Assembly (NCBI RefSeq): GCF_900101345.1
Contig: NZ_FMUX01000002.1
Coordinates: 124,001 to 188,000, forward strand
Length of the DNA stretch: 64,000 bases
Source: Desulfoluna spongiiphila
GTDB taxonomy: Bacteria > Desulfobacterota > Desulfobacteria > Desulfobacterales > Desulfolunaceae
Reading direction: 5' to 3'
Both the position numbers and the translations under genes were made by a program. Numbering within the stretch: the first letter of the stretch is position 1; each line of letters begins with the position of its first letter. The notes beneath the pieces were generated by a model. It was not told where the DNA came from. It saw nothing but the letters and a program-made list of their open reading frames with translations, and made no database searches. This document shows, piece by piece, positions 54,209-62,934 of this stretch.

Positions 54209-54796
54209 TTATTTCTCCCACCCCGTGATCATCGTCTTCAAGTGAGAAAACACCGTCGGCCCGGTCGTGACCATGTAAACGTGCATGATGACAAAGGCAA
54301 GGACCAGCAGGGCACCGACGGTGTGAAAAACAGCGATGGCTTTCAGACTCACGTCCGCCATGACGTCGGTGCGGGTGTTGACGGTGTAGTAGAGAAATCC
54401 GGTGATCATCTGGCTCGGGAGGAGAAGGGCCGAGAAGAGGAGGTAGACGATCCGCTGCAGGGGGTTGTGTTTGGCCCGTTCCGTGGCAGGGACGGGGTGG
54501 GGCTCGCCTTTGAAGATGCCCACGGCGTAGTGACGGATCACCAGGGCCATTTTTCGGGTGGTGGGGATGTAGTGTTTCCATTCACCGGTGGTGGCGATCC
54601 AGAATGCAAAGAAGGCGAAAGCAACGGCCCAGGCGATGCCGGATATGTTGTGGACTCGGGCGGCGGTTTCAAATCCCATGAGGGAAAAGGAGCCGTGAAC
54701 TTCCAGGCCCGTGACGATGAGAAGGGTGATGATCACCACCTGGAACCAGTGCCAGAGGCGCTCGTAGCGGGTGAAAAGGTAGAGTGGTTGGTTCAT
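54209..54796 (-). CDS. cytochrome b561-type membrane subunit
   Basis: A 195-residue membrane protein with four helices and His residues at both membrane sides (RLWHWFQ, ARVHNISGIAWA, FHTVGALLVLAFVIMHVYMV), as in the HydC/FdnI-like cytochrome b family. It would carry electrons between quinone and the octaheme cytochrome whose gene lies just upstream on the same strand. A repeat copy interrupts the 229-bp spacer between the two. Confidence 0.85.
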   Translation of the reverse strand: MNQPLYLFTRYERLWHWFQVVIITLLIVTGLEVHGSFSLMGFETAARVHNISGIAWAVAFAFFAFWIATTGEWKHYIPTTRKMALVIRHYAVGIFKGEPHPVPATERAKHNPLQRIVYLLFSALLLPSQMITGFLYYTVNTRTDVMADVSLKAIAVFHTVGALLVLAFVIMHVYMVTTGPTVFSHLKTMITGWEK

Positions 54797-54942
54797 GGGA
54801 TATCCTTATAAAAAAAGCGGGCGAAGGGCCAATGGCTAAAAGCGAAAGGCCGTGGAGTCGCTTCGCCCCGGTCATTTAAGTGAATAGCGGTGGTGCCGCT
54901 TTGCCTTGCCTTATTGATAAAACCGCCTGCATCCCTACTCCC

Positions 54943-54999
54943 TTGCGACACTTGTGATGGCAATCTGCTTTCGAGACGGCTCACCTCGTCGCCGGAGGC
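54943..54999. repeat. intergenic repeat, copy 9 (right end)
   Basis: CAATCTGCTTTCGAGACGG, CTCACCTCG and a one-base variant right end GTCGCCGGAGGC (54988-54999). It ends 26 bp beyond the stop of the octaheme cytochrome gene, inside the operon. Confidence 0.65.
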
Positions 55000-55025
55000 G
55001 GGCTTCTTTCGTAGAGGGCTGGTTT

Positions 55026-56648
55026 TCATCGTTTTTGCCTTGCCAGTATGCGAATCGTCCCGTGAATAACGACACCGAAAAAACTTGCCAGGACCAGGGC
55101 CCAGCCCGAGGCTTCCAGGGGGCCTCCGGTGTCGCGGCCCGGCATGTAGAAACCTCCCAGGTTGGCGGCGCTCATGCGGCCGCCTTCCCGGGTGTGGCAT
55201 TCGGCACAGGCCACGGTGTCCTCTTTGGGGGCCACCATGTGGGTGATGGGGAAGACGTAGCTGGTCTCGGCAAAGGCCAGGTCACCGCTGAAAGGAAGGC
55301 CGGCGTGCTCCATGCCGCTGGCCACGGCACGGTTCCAGTCGTAGGTTTTCCAGTAGGCGTCGCTTCCCTTTTTCCCGAAGAGGTGGGGGATGACGAGGTT
55401 TTTCGCCTGGGCATCCATGGGCTGCCTGGCCCGGTGGACTTTGAAGGGGAAGATGCGGGCATTGGGGTCGTCTCGTTCACCAAGGGGCCTGTTCACGGCG
55501 ATTTCTGCCGACGGGTCCACCGTGTCCCGGGCCGTGAGGGTCTCGATGCTGCCGTTGAACCAGAAGTACTCGGGTGTTACGTTTTTCTCCCAGCGCATGT
55601 CCCCCTTCTTGGTCATGTAGACAGGCTTGCCGTAGGGACCGTTTTCCACGTATGGCTTTCCCTCTTTTTTGACGCCGGCCTTTGACCAGTCCCACCACAT
55701 CTTGGTGGGCTTTTCCCGTGCAAAGGTGGGGATGTGGCAGGTCTGGCAAGCCACCGTGTCGGTGTGGTCGTTGGGCTTGGAACCCTTCTGGTGGGGGGTT
55801 GCCGTGTGGCAGGACTCACAGGATATTTTATGGGCCAGGTCGTCTTCCACGAGGCTTGTGCGGGTCTCAAAGGCCGGGGTGCGGTAGGAGCGGCCTGCAA
55901 TGTCATGGGCCACCGTGGTGTGGCAGCGCACGCAGTCGAAGTTTTTCCCCCTGGCATCCATGTGCACATCCAGGGCGTTGTCGGGCATGAAGAGGGAGGA
56001 GTCGAGGTCGCCGTGTTTAACCCCATCGCCACCGCCACCGAAGAAGTGGCAGGTCCCGCAGTTTTTTCGCGTGGGGCGTGCCACGCTCTGGGCCACGGTG
56101 TTCCACTCCGGCGGGGTGAAGGTCTTTTTCCCGAATTTTTTTGGCTTGTCCACGGGCAGTCCGGCCATGGTGGGGAACTTTTTGTAGGTGCCTGTCTGCT
56201 CATGGCAGACGAGGCAATCGATCTTCGTCTCGTCGGTGAAATCAAAGCTTTTATCTTTCCAGCCGTATCCCGCGTGGCAGGAGGTGCATCGGGGCTCGTT
56301 GCCGTGGATGCTGATGCAGAAGTTGTTCAAGGTGAGGCCTGCCTTGCCGATTTTCTCCTCCTCCGGGCTGTCGGGGTCCCGCCAGGTCCAGTGGATGGTC
56401 TGCATCACCTGGCTGCCTGCCTCGTTGTGGCAGGTGAGGCAGGCTTTGGTTACCTCGCTTCCCGAGGTGAAATTCTGCTTTAAGATGTCATGGTCGGCAT
56501 GGTTCGTGGTGATCCAGGGTGTGGTGTCAGCCGTGGCCTGTCTTGCCATGGCGCGTCCCGGTGCTTCTTCCGCCCGTGCACTTTCAAGTCCGAAGCAGGC
56601 CAGGCACGCCATGACCAGGCCCAGTGTTCGCATCCTTTTTCCTCCCAT
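55026..56648 (-). CDS. octaheme cytochrome c, tetrathionate reductase family
   Basis: A 540-residue exported cytochrome with eight CxxCH sites (CLTCH, CTSCH, CLVCH, CGTCH, CVRCH, CESCH, CQTCH, CAECH), a signal peptide (about 1-25 of MGGKRMRTLGLVM...), and a C-terminal hydrophobic helix (ALVLASFFGVVIHGTIRIL). It belongs to the Otr family, which reduces tetrathionate, nitrite or hydroxylamine. The start is ATG 56648 with GGGAG 5 bases upstream; ATG 56633 is also possible. It is expressed from a clear sigma-54 promoter and followed by a cytochrome b gene. Confidence 0.9.
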   Translation of the reverse strand: MGGKRMRTLGLVMACLACFGLESARAEEAPGRAMARQATADTTPWITTNHADHDILKQNFTSGSEVTKACLTCHNEAGSQVMQTIHWTWRDPDSPEEEKIGKAGLTLNNFCISIHGNEPRCTSCHAGYGWKDKSFDFTDETKIDCLVCHEQTGTYKKFPTMAGLPVDKPKKFGKKTFTPPEWNTVAQSVARPTRKNCGTCHFFGGGGDGVKHGDLDSSLFMPDNALDVHMDARGKNFDCVRCHTTVAHDIAGRSYRTPAFETRTSLVEDDLAHKISCESCHTATPHQKGSKPNDHTDTVACQTCHIPTFAREKPTKMWWDWSKAGVKKEGKPYVENGPYGKPVYMTKKGDMRWEKNVTPEYFWFNGSIETLTARDTVDPSAEIAVNRPLGERDDPNARIFPFKVHRARQPMDAQAKNLVIPHLFGKKGSDAYWKTYDWNRAVASGMEHAGLPFSGDLAFAETSYVFPITHMVAPKEDTVACAECHTREGGRMSAANLGGFYMPGRDTGGPLEASGWALVLASFFGVVIHGTIRILARQKR

Positions 56649-56715
56649 AACGTCTCCCTTCGATGTGTAAAAAAACAGCTTTCGTCCCTTGTGCTCATCA
56701 TCCTTAACGGTTAAG

Positions 56716-56731
56716 AGCAAAGGGCGTGCCA
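56716..56731 (-). promoter_or_regulatory. sigma-54 (-24/-12) promoter for the octaheme cytochrome
   Basis: On the minus strand TGGCACGCCCTTTGCT matches the sigma-54 consensus exactly, with GG and GC ten bases apart. It lies about 70 bp before the start codon and faces away from a divergent sigma-54 activator gene. Confidence 0.85.
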
Positions 56732-56792
56732 GAGATCGATATTGATAAGGCTCTGAAATGGTGAAACAATATTGCGGTGGCGTTTATGGTGT

Positions 56793-56830
56793 GTTAATAA
56801 GTTAACGTGTTGTGCTTAACGAATGTTAAC
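56793..56830. promoter_or_regulatory. candidate upstream activator sites (GTTAAC palindromes)
   Basis: GTTAAC palindromes at 56801-56806 and 56825-56830 with GTTAATAA and CTTAAC half-sites between and beside them. They lie 60-115 bp upstream of the sigma-54 promoter, the usual range for enhancer-binding proteins. The assignment is inference. Confidence 0.45.
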
Positions 56831-56860
56831 TCCCATTAGCATCATCCGACGAGGTGACCC

Positions 56861-58192
56861 ATGGAACAACTGATTTCTTATATTTTTGACACCCTTGCCG
56901 ACGGTGTTCTCGTGGTGAACAGCAAAGGGCGGATCCTTGATGCCAACCGGGCCGCCGAGGAGCTGACGGGTTTTTCCCGCCAGGAGTTGAAAGGGGGGCC
57001 GTGTCACATATTAAACTGTTCGGGCTGCAAGCGGTTCGAAGAGGGAGGGGACCAGCCCCACTGCAGCCTCTTTGCCTCAGGGGGGGAGAAGGTGGTGCGC
57101 TGCACCATCAAATGCCGGAGCGGTGAGACCATTCCGGTGTTGAAGCGGGCCCGGGTGATGAACGACGAGGCCGGTGAAACCATGGGGGCCGTTGAGATCC
57201 TGACGGACATGCGAAAACTTGTGGCCCTGGAGAACCGGGTGGACGACTTGGCACGGGAGGTCGCAGGAAGCCGGGAGCATCATGGCATCGAAGGAGAATC
57301 GGCGGCGATCCGCCGGCTTCTGGCCTTTATCGACAGCGTGGTCACCTCCACGGCCCCGGTGCTGATCCAAGGGGAGAGCGGCACGGGCAAGGAGCTGGTT
57401 GCCCAGGCCATTCATGGGGGCAGCATGGGGGCAGGGGCGCCCTTTATCAAGGTGAACTGTGCAGCCTTAAACGAAAACCTTTTGGAGAGCGAGCTCTTCG
57501 GGCATGTGAAGGGTGCGTTTACAGGGGCCTCCCGGGATCGGGTGGGACGCTTTGAGGCGGCCCACGGCGGAACCCTTTTTTTAGATGAGATTGGGGATAT
57601 GCCGGCTTCTATCCAGGTGAAGCTGCTGCGGGTTCTTGAGGAAAAGGTGATCGAAAAGGTGGGGGACCACACCCCGGTGCCGGTGGACGTCCGGATTATT
57701 ACCGCCACCCACAGGGACCTGGCCACCCTTGTTGAAAGGGGTGATTTTCGCGAGGATCTCTATTTCCGCATCAACGTCATTCCGGTGATCTGCCCGCCGC
57801 TGCGTGAGCGTGACGGTGACGTGCTGATTCTGGCCAACCGGTTTCTTACGCGGTTTGCCCTGCGGGATGGAAAGCCCATGACCGGGATTTCTCCTGGGGC
57901 CGCAGCCGTGCTTGCGGTCTATCCCTGGCCGGGAAATATCCGGGAGCTGCGAAACGCCATGGAGTACGCCATGGTCCTCAGCCGTAACGGACGGGTGGAG
58001 GTGGAGCACCTGCCCGCCCATGTGGGGGCTGCACAGGAAGCCGTTTCTTTTCAGGGGGGGCGGCCAGGGGTGACGAGGGCCGATGTGGAGGCCGCCCTTT
58101 GCCGGGCAGGGGGCGTGAAAACCGAAGCCGCCAGGTTGCTGGGGGTGAGCAGGGTTACCTTGTGGAAATGGATGAAAAAAATGGGGCTCTGA
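56861..58192 (+). CDS. PAS-containing sigma-54-dependent transcriptional activator
   Basis: A 443-residue enhancer-binding protein: PAS sensor (about 1-115), AAA+ domain with GESGTGKE (171-178), GAFTGA (218-223) and LFLDEIGDMP, and a Fis-type helix-turn-helix at the C terminus (VKTEAARLLGVSRVTLWKWM). The PAS region has several Cys (48, 53, 56, 68, 81, 85) that could hold a metal or respond to redox or sulfur signals. It is divergent from the octaheme cytochrome operon, whose promoter is sigma-54 type, so it most probably controls that operon. Confidence 0.93.
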   Translation: MEQLISYIFDTLADGVLVVNSKGRILDANRAAEELTGFSRQELKGGPCHILNCSGCKRFEEGGDQPHCSLFASGGEKVVRCTIKCRSGETIPVLKRARVMNDEAGETMGAVEILTDMRKLVALENRVDDLAREVAGSREHHGIEGESAAIRRLLAFIDSVVTSTAPVLIQGESGTGKELVAQAIHGGSMGAGAPFIKVNCAALNENLLESELFGHVKGAFTGASRDRVGRFEAAHGGTLFLDEIGDMPASIQVKLLRVLEEKVIEKVGDHTPVPVDVRIITATHRDLATLVERGDFREDLYFRINVIPVICPPLRERDGDVLILANRFLTRFALRDGKPMTGISPGAAAVLAVYPWPGNIRELRNAMEYAMVLSRNGRVEVEHLPAHVGAAQEAVSFQGGRPGVTRADVEAALCRAGGVKTEAARLLGVSRVTLWKWMKKMGL

Positions 58193-58340
58193 ATGAAAAG
58201 CCTGCAGGGATTCGGAACGCCTCTCTTTGCAGGGCTACCACCAGCCAGGAATGTAACTGTTCAGTTCAAAAAACAGCCTTCTATGGTTAAAGTCTGATGA
58301 ATCACAGGGCCAAGAGGGCTCATGAAAAAACAAAAGCAAT

Positions 58341-58497
58341 GCCTCCGGCGGCGAGGTGAGCCACCTCGAAAGCAGGTTGCGAATGCGCTTTCCCCTTCGT
58401 TCCTCAGGGAAAATCACATTCGCCTATGGTTCAGATTAGACTGAACCTGTTTATCAAACTTTTCAAAAGTTTGGCCCCCGGCAGGGCCGCCGGAGGC
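58341..58497. repeat. intergenic inverted-repeat element, copy 10 (full length)
   Basis: Complete 157-bp copy with left end GCCTCCGGCGGC (58341-58352) and right end GCCGCCGGAGGC (58486-58497). It has CGAGGTG/CCACCTCG, the GCGAATGCGCTTTCCCC hairpin, TTCAGATTAGACTGAAC and CAAACTTTTCAAAAGTTTG palindromes, and GCCCCCGGC/GCCGGAGGC at the right. It lies 5 bp from the stop of the minus-strand Cys-rich protein gene. Confidence 0.9.
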
Positions 58498-58502
58498 CTG
58501 TT

Positions 58503-59045
58503 TTATTCCAGCGTCCCTTTCATTTCATCTTCAATCTCCCTGTCCAGCTCCTCCATGCTCGCCTGCTCTTTGGGCTTGGTGAAGGCCTCTTCTGCAAAGG
58601 GGTTTCCATCTTTGCTCACCCAGCCGGTGCTGTCCCAGAGGTTGGCGCGTTCGTCCATGGCCCCCTGCCAGGTGTAGGTGCCCCACGGGGTCTTGAGGGC
58701 CTCTCCTTTTTTCCCCTCCATGCGTTCACCATCCTTGTACAGGAGCCCGTGGTAGCCCTGGCTTCGACTGCCTGGCTGGAGGATGTGGACCACCAGCTTC
58801 CAGCCGTCCTCTTCTTTGACCATCACCTTGGGTGAGGTGCGGCCGCAGGTGGGGCGCTTTTCCATTTGGGCAACGCAGGTTTTGTGCTTTACAGGGCAGG
58901 TCGCTGGGGTTGAGTCACCGGTGACGCGGGGGCATTTCATGGATGCCGTGCCCGTTTTTCCGGGACAGGTGGAGGGCGTGGCCCAGGCAGTGGGGACCAT
59001 GGCAAGTACGGCAGCAAGGAGCAGGGGCATGCAGATGCGTTTCAT
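58503..59045 (-). CDS. Cys-rich periplasmic protein of unknown function
   Basis: A 180-residue protein with a signal peptide (ends AWATPS, about residue 22). The mature N terminus is Cys-rich (STCPGK, MKCPR, TCPVKHKTC, PTCGR), followed by a beta-rich domain (GWKLVVHIL, YHGLLYKDGERM, TPWGTYTWQG). AAGGA lies 9 bases before ATG. I do not recognise the family. It lies between two full repeat copies and stands alone. Confidence 0.65.
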   Translation of the reverse strand: MKRICMPLLLAAVLAMVPTAWATPSTCPGKTGTASMKCPRVTGDSTPATCPVKHKTCVAQMEKRPTCGRTSPKVMVKEEDGWKLVVHILQPGSRSQGYHGLLYKDGERMEGKKGEALKTPWGTYTWQGAMDERANLWDSTGWVSKDGNPFAEEAFTKPKEQASMEELDREIEDEMKGTLE

Positions 59046-59215
59046 GTCGTTTTGTCCTTTTTAGTCAGTGTGTTCAAAGGCGTTGGAGACGGTGCGCCCA
59101 TGACAGGGGCTGGGATTTCTATCTTTGCGGATGATGGTGGAGAGGTCAAGGGGGAAAGGTTAAAGGGTTAATAGGGTAAAAGGCGAGTAACTATTCAGAT
59201 CATAATAACGTAAGC

Positions 59216-59387
59216 GCCTCCGGCGGCCCTGCCGGGGGCTAAACTTTTAAAAAGTTTAACAAAATAGGTTTTTAAAAAAAGATTCAGTCCAGCCTTGGTG
59301 AAAGGCGGATGTGATTTTCCCCGAGGAACGAGGGGAAAAACGCATCCGTAACCTGCTTTCAAGGTGGCACACCTTGCCGCCGGAGGC
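59216..59387. repeat. intergenic inverted-repeat element, copy 11 (full length, opposite arrangement)
   Basis: Left end GCCTCCGGCGGC (59216-59227) followed by CCTGCCGGGGGC, then an AAACTTTTAAAAAGTTT stem, the hairpin GGATGTGATTTTCCCC/GGGGAAAAACGCATCC around GAGGAACGA, CAAGGTGGCACACCTTG, and right end GCCGCCGGAGGC (59376-59387). Confidence 0.9.
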
Positions 59388-59577
59388 ACGCTTTTTTGAG
59401 CTGAATAGTTACAAAGGCGAAAGGCCAAAGGGCAAAGGGCGAGATGGGGGAGGGCAGCTTTTCCGGCTTGCGCAGGGCAAAGGGATCCGGCTAAAGTGAT
59501 TTTTTAGGTTTCATATTCGTTAAGTCTCATGCAGCCTGTAAACCAAGCTGCTTAATAAGACAAAACAGCTCTTAAAG

Positions 59578-59628
59578 CCTGTTTGTCAGACTTTTAAAAG
59601 TCCGGCCCCCGGCAGGGCCGCCGGAGGC
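59578..59628. repeat. intergenic repeat, copy 12 (right end)
   Basis: CAGACTTTTAAAAGTCCGG, GCCCCCGGCAGG and the right end GCCGCCGGAGGC (59617-59628). It lies 61 bp upstream of the large regulator gene. Confidence 0.75.
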
Positions 59629-59689
59629 CGCTGCAGGCTGAGTCGTTACCTTTTTTGTTTGAAGTATTTTTTCTCATCAGGACGTACCC

Positions 59690-62600
59690 ATGAGCCATTC
59701 AGATCCGGTCATCCGTCACGACGCCCTCTCCCATTGCCGAATGCTGTTTTCCGGTGACTTTCGCCTGCTGGTCATGGCGGCCAGGGCCGGGCAGGGCAAG
59801 ACCACCCTGGCAAGGCAGTTCATGGCCTCGGCCCCCTTCTTTTGGCACGCCTGTTCCCCATCCCAGAGCGATTCTTCGGTCTTTATGGAGAGTCTGACCC
59901 ACAGCCTGAAGCTGCCCTCCCTGCCCGAGGGTGGCTCACCGGATAATCGCTGGGAACAGTCCCTGGCGCGTCTTTTGAAAGCAGCCCCTGACCTGGGACC
60001 CGGGCTGCTGATCGTGGATGATTATCACCTTGTCATGGACACCCCGCCAAACCGCCACTGCCTTCAGCAGCTCCTTGCCCACAGCCCGCTGCGCCTGGTG
60101 ATCCTTACCCGGGAGTACCCGGAGCACGCGGTCCTGGCCCCATTGGGGGACACCCTTTTTATCGACAACGACCTCTTGGCCCTGAGCCTGGATGAAACCG
60201 CCCAGGTGGTGCAGGCTGCCGATGGAGTCCCTGTTGCTGCCTCCACCATTCGGGATATCCATGCCCTCACCGAAGGGTGGCCCGGGGGCGTGCGGTTGCT
60301 TTTGGAGCACGGGCGACTAAACGGCAGCACCCTTAACCGTCAGCTGCCTGAGCTCTCCGGCAACCGGATCCTTCAGGCCATGGGTCTTTTGTGGGCCGAT
60401 GCGTCTCCCAAAATGGCCCTTTTGGCGGATCTGGAGCGTATTCCCGGGTGTCTTCTGGGTGGGGGCACCCCATGGCGGGCCGAAGGAGAGCTGCTGGCAT
60501 CCCTGGCCGACAGGGCGTGTTTTGTGCGTATCCAGAAAGACAGGGACGGGGAGTGGGTCATTTTGCATCACCTGTTGAGGGACGCCTTTGCGGCACGTAA
60601 GTCCAGCCTGACCCCTGAGTTTCGCCGTCACTGGGCCGAGGTACTGGGCACCGATTGCCTTGCACAGGGCCTTGTGGAGGAGGGCTTGCTCTGCCTGAGC
60701 CGGGAAGGGTGCCTCGACAGCCTGGGGGACGAGTTGAGCCGCCACGGGCTGGCACTGCTGGGCAGGGGGCGGTTCTCTCTGGTGGGCTCTCTGCTGGATG
60801 CCTTGCCATCCCGGACGGTGGAGAGCTTTCCCTGGTTGAGCCTCCATCGGGGCATAATCCTGCTTACCGCCGATCCGGTCTCGGCCAGGCCGTGGCTGGA
60901 ACAGAGCCTTTCCGGCATGCGGGAAACACGGGACAAAGCCGGGGAGCTTCATGCCATCGGGCGCCTGGTGGAATATGAAGTGCTCCACGGCGGGGCTTAC
61001 GGCAGGCTTGCACCGGATATTCGTCGGGGAAGTGCGCTTATTGCCGACATCCCCCTGGCTGTTCATCACCGGCGGCATATCCTCGCTGCCCTGACCCTGG
61101 GGGCGTGCTACGCCCTGGACGGGACGGCAGCCCATGGGCTTCTTTGTCAGCTGGAGCCGGAACTTACCGCAGAAGGTGCCGACCACCTGGACCTGTTCAG
61201 TCTCCTGGTTCCCTGTTTGCATGCTATCCTGCGAACCGATGTGCCCCGTGCCCTTGCCGAACTCGATGCCAGGGTGGTGCCGGAGCACATGGACGGGCTG
61301 AGCCCGTCGAGTCGTTTTGCCGTCCACTTTTGCCTTTTAAATATCCTGCGTATCCGTGGCCGGAGCGATGATTTTTCCCTTGCAGGGGCCCATGTGAGAA
61401 CCCGCTTCGCGTCTTTTCTGACGTCGCCCTATCTGGTGAAGATGACCCGTACCTGGGAGGCCCTGGCGGCGTTGCGGAATGGTTGGGCAGGCGAGGCCCT
61501 GGGCATTTTCGAGGAGGTGCTCAAAACCACCGGGGGCCAAGACAACATCCACGCCGTGACCTTGAGCTGGAAGGCCCTGTGCCTGGCTCACCTGGGCCGG
61601 CATGACGAGGCCCGGGATCTTTCTGCAGAGGTCGGACCGGTGGGGGACCTCAATTGCGGGCATTACTACGCACGCCATTGCGCCGTGATCCTTGGGTGCA
61701 GCCGAAGCCTGGACCCGGCCGACGACGGTGCGGTGCCCCTCCTGACCCGCCACATTTCCTCCTATACCCTCTTTGACGATGCTTCCATTCAGGCCCTGGG
61801 CCTTGGGTACCTGGCCAGGCGACACCTGGCAGACGGCGCAGGCAGCACCGCCATGGGGTATGTCACGCACATGCTCGCCATCATGGAGACCGTGGATTGC
61901 CTCAATTTTGCGGGATTTGAGCCGCGCATCTTTGCGCCGTTGTTTTCGGCTTCCGTGGCAGATGGAGCCGAAAGCTCGCGGGCATGCATGGCCGCCCGGC
62001 GGATGCTCGGCGTGGACCTCCTCAGCCATGGACGTGCCGTGCCCGTGCTGGATATCCGCCCCGCACCGGGGGGACGGCTGGAGGTTTTTTGTCCGGTTAC
62101 GGGAAAGAGAGCCACCGTTCGCGCGGCACAGCAGATTCAGCTGATGATCCTCCTGCTCCGGCAGCCCGGGGCATGCCTGGCAGCCGACAGGCTCGCTTCC
62201 CTTCTCTGGCCGGGCAAGGACCCGTTGGGCTTGCGGGGCCGCCTGGACAACCTGATGAAACGCCTGCGACAGGTGCTGGCCGAAGCCGCGGGGCCTGAGT
62301 CCCCTCGGCATTATCTGGGCATTGAGGCGGGCACGGCCGTGCTTCGCCATGTCCGGTGCGAGGCGGCCCGCCTGGATACCCTGCTGGCAGAGGGCCGCTT
62401 GCTGCTGGAAAAAAAACGCCCCTGGACCGCATCCATCCCCCTGACCCGCGCCTTTTCTCTCCTGAATGATCCCGCCCCTTTTTCCCCCGACCCGGAACAG
62501 GTCAGGCGCGCCGCCCTGGCCTGGTGTCCGGTTCTGGCCCGGACCCACGGCACGGATCGGGCCCTTGACGCCGCCCGCTGTGCCCTCTCCCTTCACCCCT

Positions 62601-62758
62601 TGTCTCCCTCCCTCAATCGCCTCGTCCATGACCTCTGCCTCGACGCAGATCAGCCCCAGCAGGCCCTGGAACAGGTGGATTGCCTTCGCCGCGGGCTTCG
62701 CCAGGCAGGCCACAGCATCGAAGAGCAGGACGCCGTCATGGAGAGCTTCTGGGGATAG
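59690..62758 (+). CDS. large STAND-ATPase transcriptional regulator with SARP/BTAD-like C terminus
   Basis: A 1022-residue MalT-like protein. A P-loop (ARAGQGKTTLA, about 31-41) and Walker B (GLLIVDDYHL, about 105-114) form the STAND ATPase; helical repeats fill the middle (about 250-780). The C terminus has a winged-helix-like part (LLLRQPGACLAADRLASLLWPG, about 817-840; RGRLDNLMKRLRQVL) and then a BTAD-like helical domain. Such proteins integrate a ligand and ATP to switch transcription. No LuxR-type helix-turn-helix is seen, so DNA binding by the winged helix is inferred. The target is unknown. Confidence 0.75.
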   Translation: MSHSDPVIRHDALSHCRMLFSGDFRLLVMAARAGQGKTTLARQFMASAPFFWHACSPSQSDSSVFMESLTHSLKLPSLPEGGSPDNRWEQSLARLLKAAPDLGPGLLIVDDYHLVMDTPPNRHCLQQLLAHSPLRLVILTREYPEHAVLAPLGDTLFIDNDLLALSLDETAQVVQAADGVPVAASTIRDIHALTEGWPGGVRLLLEHGRLNGSTLNRQLPELSGNRILQAMGLLWADASPKMALLADLERIPGCLLGGGTPWRAEGELLASLADRACFVRIQKDRDGEWVILHHLLRDAFAARKSSLTPEFRRHWAEVLGTDCLAQGLVEEGLLCLSREGCLDSLGDELSRHGLALLGRGRFSLVGSLLDALPSRTVESFPWLSLHRGIILLTADPVSARPWLEQSLSGMRETRDKAGELHAIGRLVEYEVLHGGAYGRLAPDIRRGSALIADIPLAVHHRRHILAALTLGACYALDGTAAHGLLCQLEPELTAEGADHLDLFSLLVPCLHAILRTDVPRALAELDARVVPEHMDGLSPSSRFAVHFCLLNILRIRGRSDDFSLAGAHVRTRFASFLTSPYLVKMTRTWEALAALRNGWAGEALGIFEEVLKTTGGQDNIHAVTLSWKALCLAHLGRHDEARDLSAEVGPVGDLNCGHYYARHCAVILGCSRSLDPADDGAVPLLTRHISSYTLFDDASIQALGLGYLARRHLADGAGSTAMGYVTHMLAIMETVDCLNFAGFEPRIFAPLFSASVADGAESSRACMAARRMLGVDLLSHGRAVPVLDIRPAPGGRLEVFCPVTGKRATVRAAQQIQLMILLLRQPGACLAADRLASLLWPGKDPLGLRGRLDNLMKRLRQVLAEAAGPESPRHYLGIEAGTAVLRHVRCEAARLDTLLAEGRLLLEKKRPWTASIPLTRAFSLLNDPAPFSPDPEQVRRAALAWCPVLARTHGTDRALDAARCALSLHPLSPSLNRLVHDLCLDADQPQQALEQVDCLRRGLRQAGHSIEEQDAVMESFWG

Positions 62759-62934
62759 ATGTTCTGTCCCGACGGATTTTTCTCGTTTTAGGTGGGTTAG
62801 GTTAAAACGACAGGTTTCTGACAGGCCTGCGCTCACCTGGCGGTATACTTTTGCCGATCAGTGGTTTACTTCCTTCAGTCAACATCCGGAACGGACCGGA
62901 TAAGCTGAATTAAGGAATCACCGAAAGGCTCTCC

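Noticed and set aside
14533..59628. Possible CRISPR array from the recurring repeats
   Set aside because: The copies are scattered between genes with no regular spacers and no cas genes are present; they are interspersed elements.
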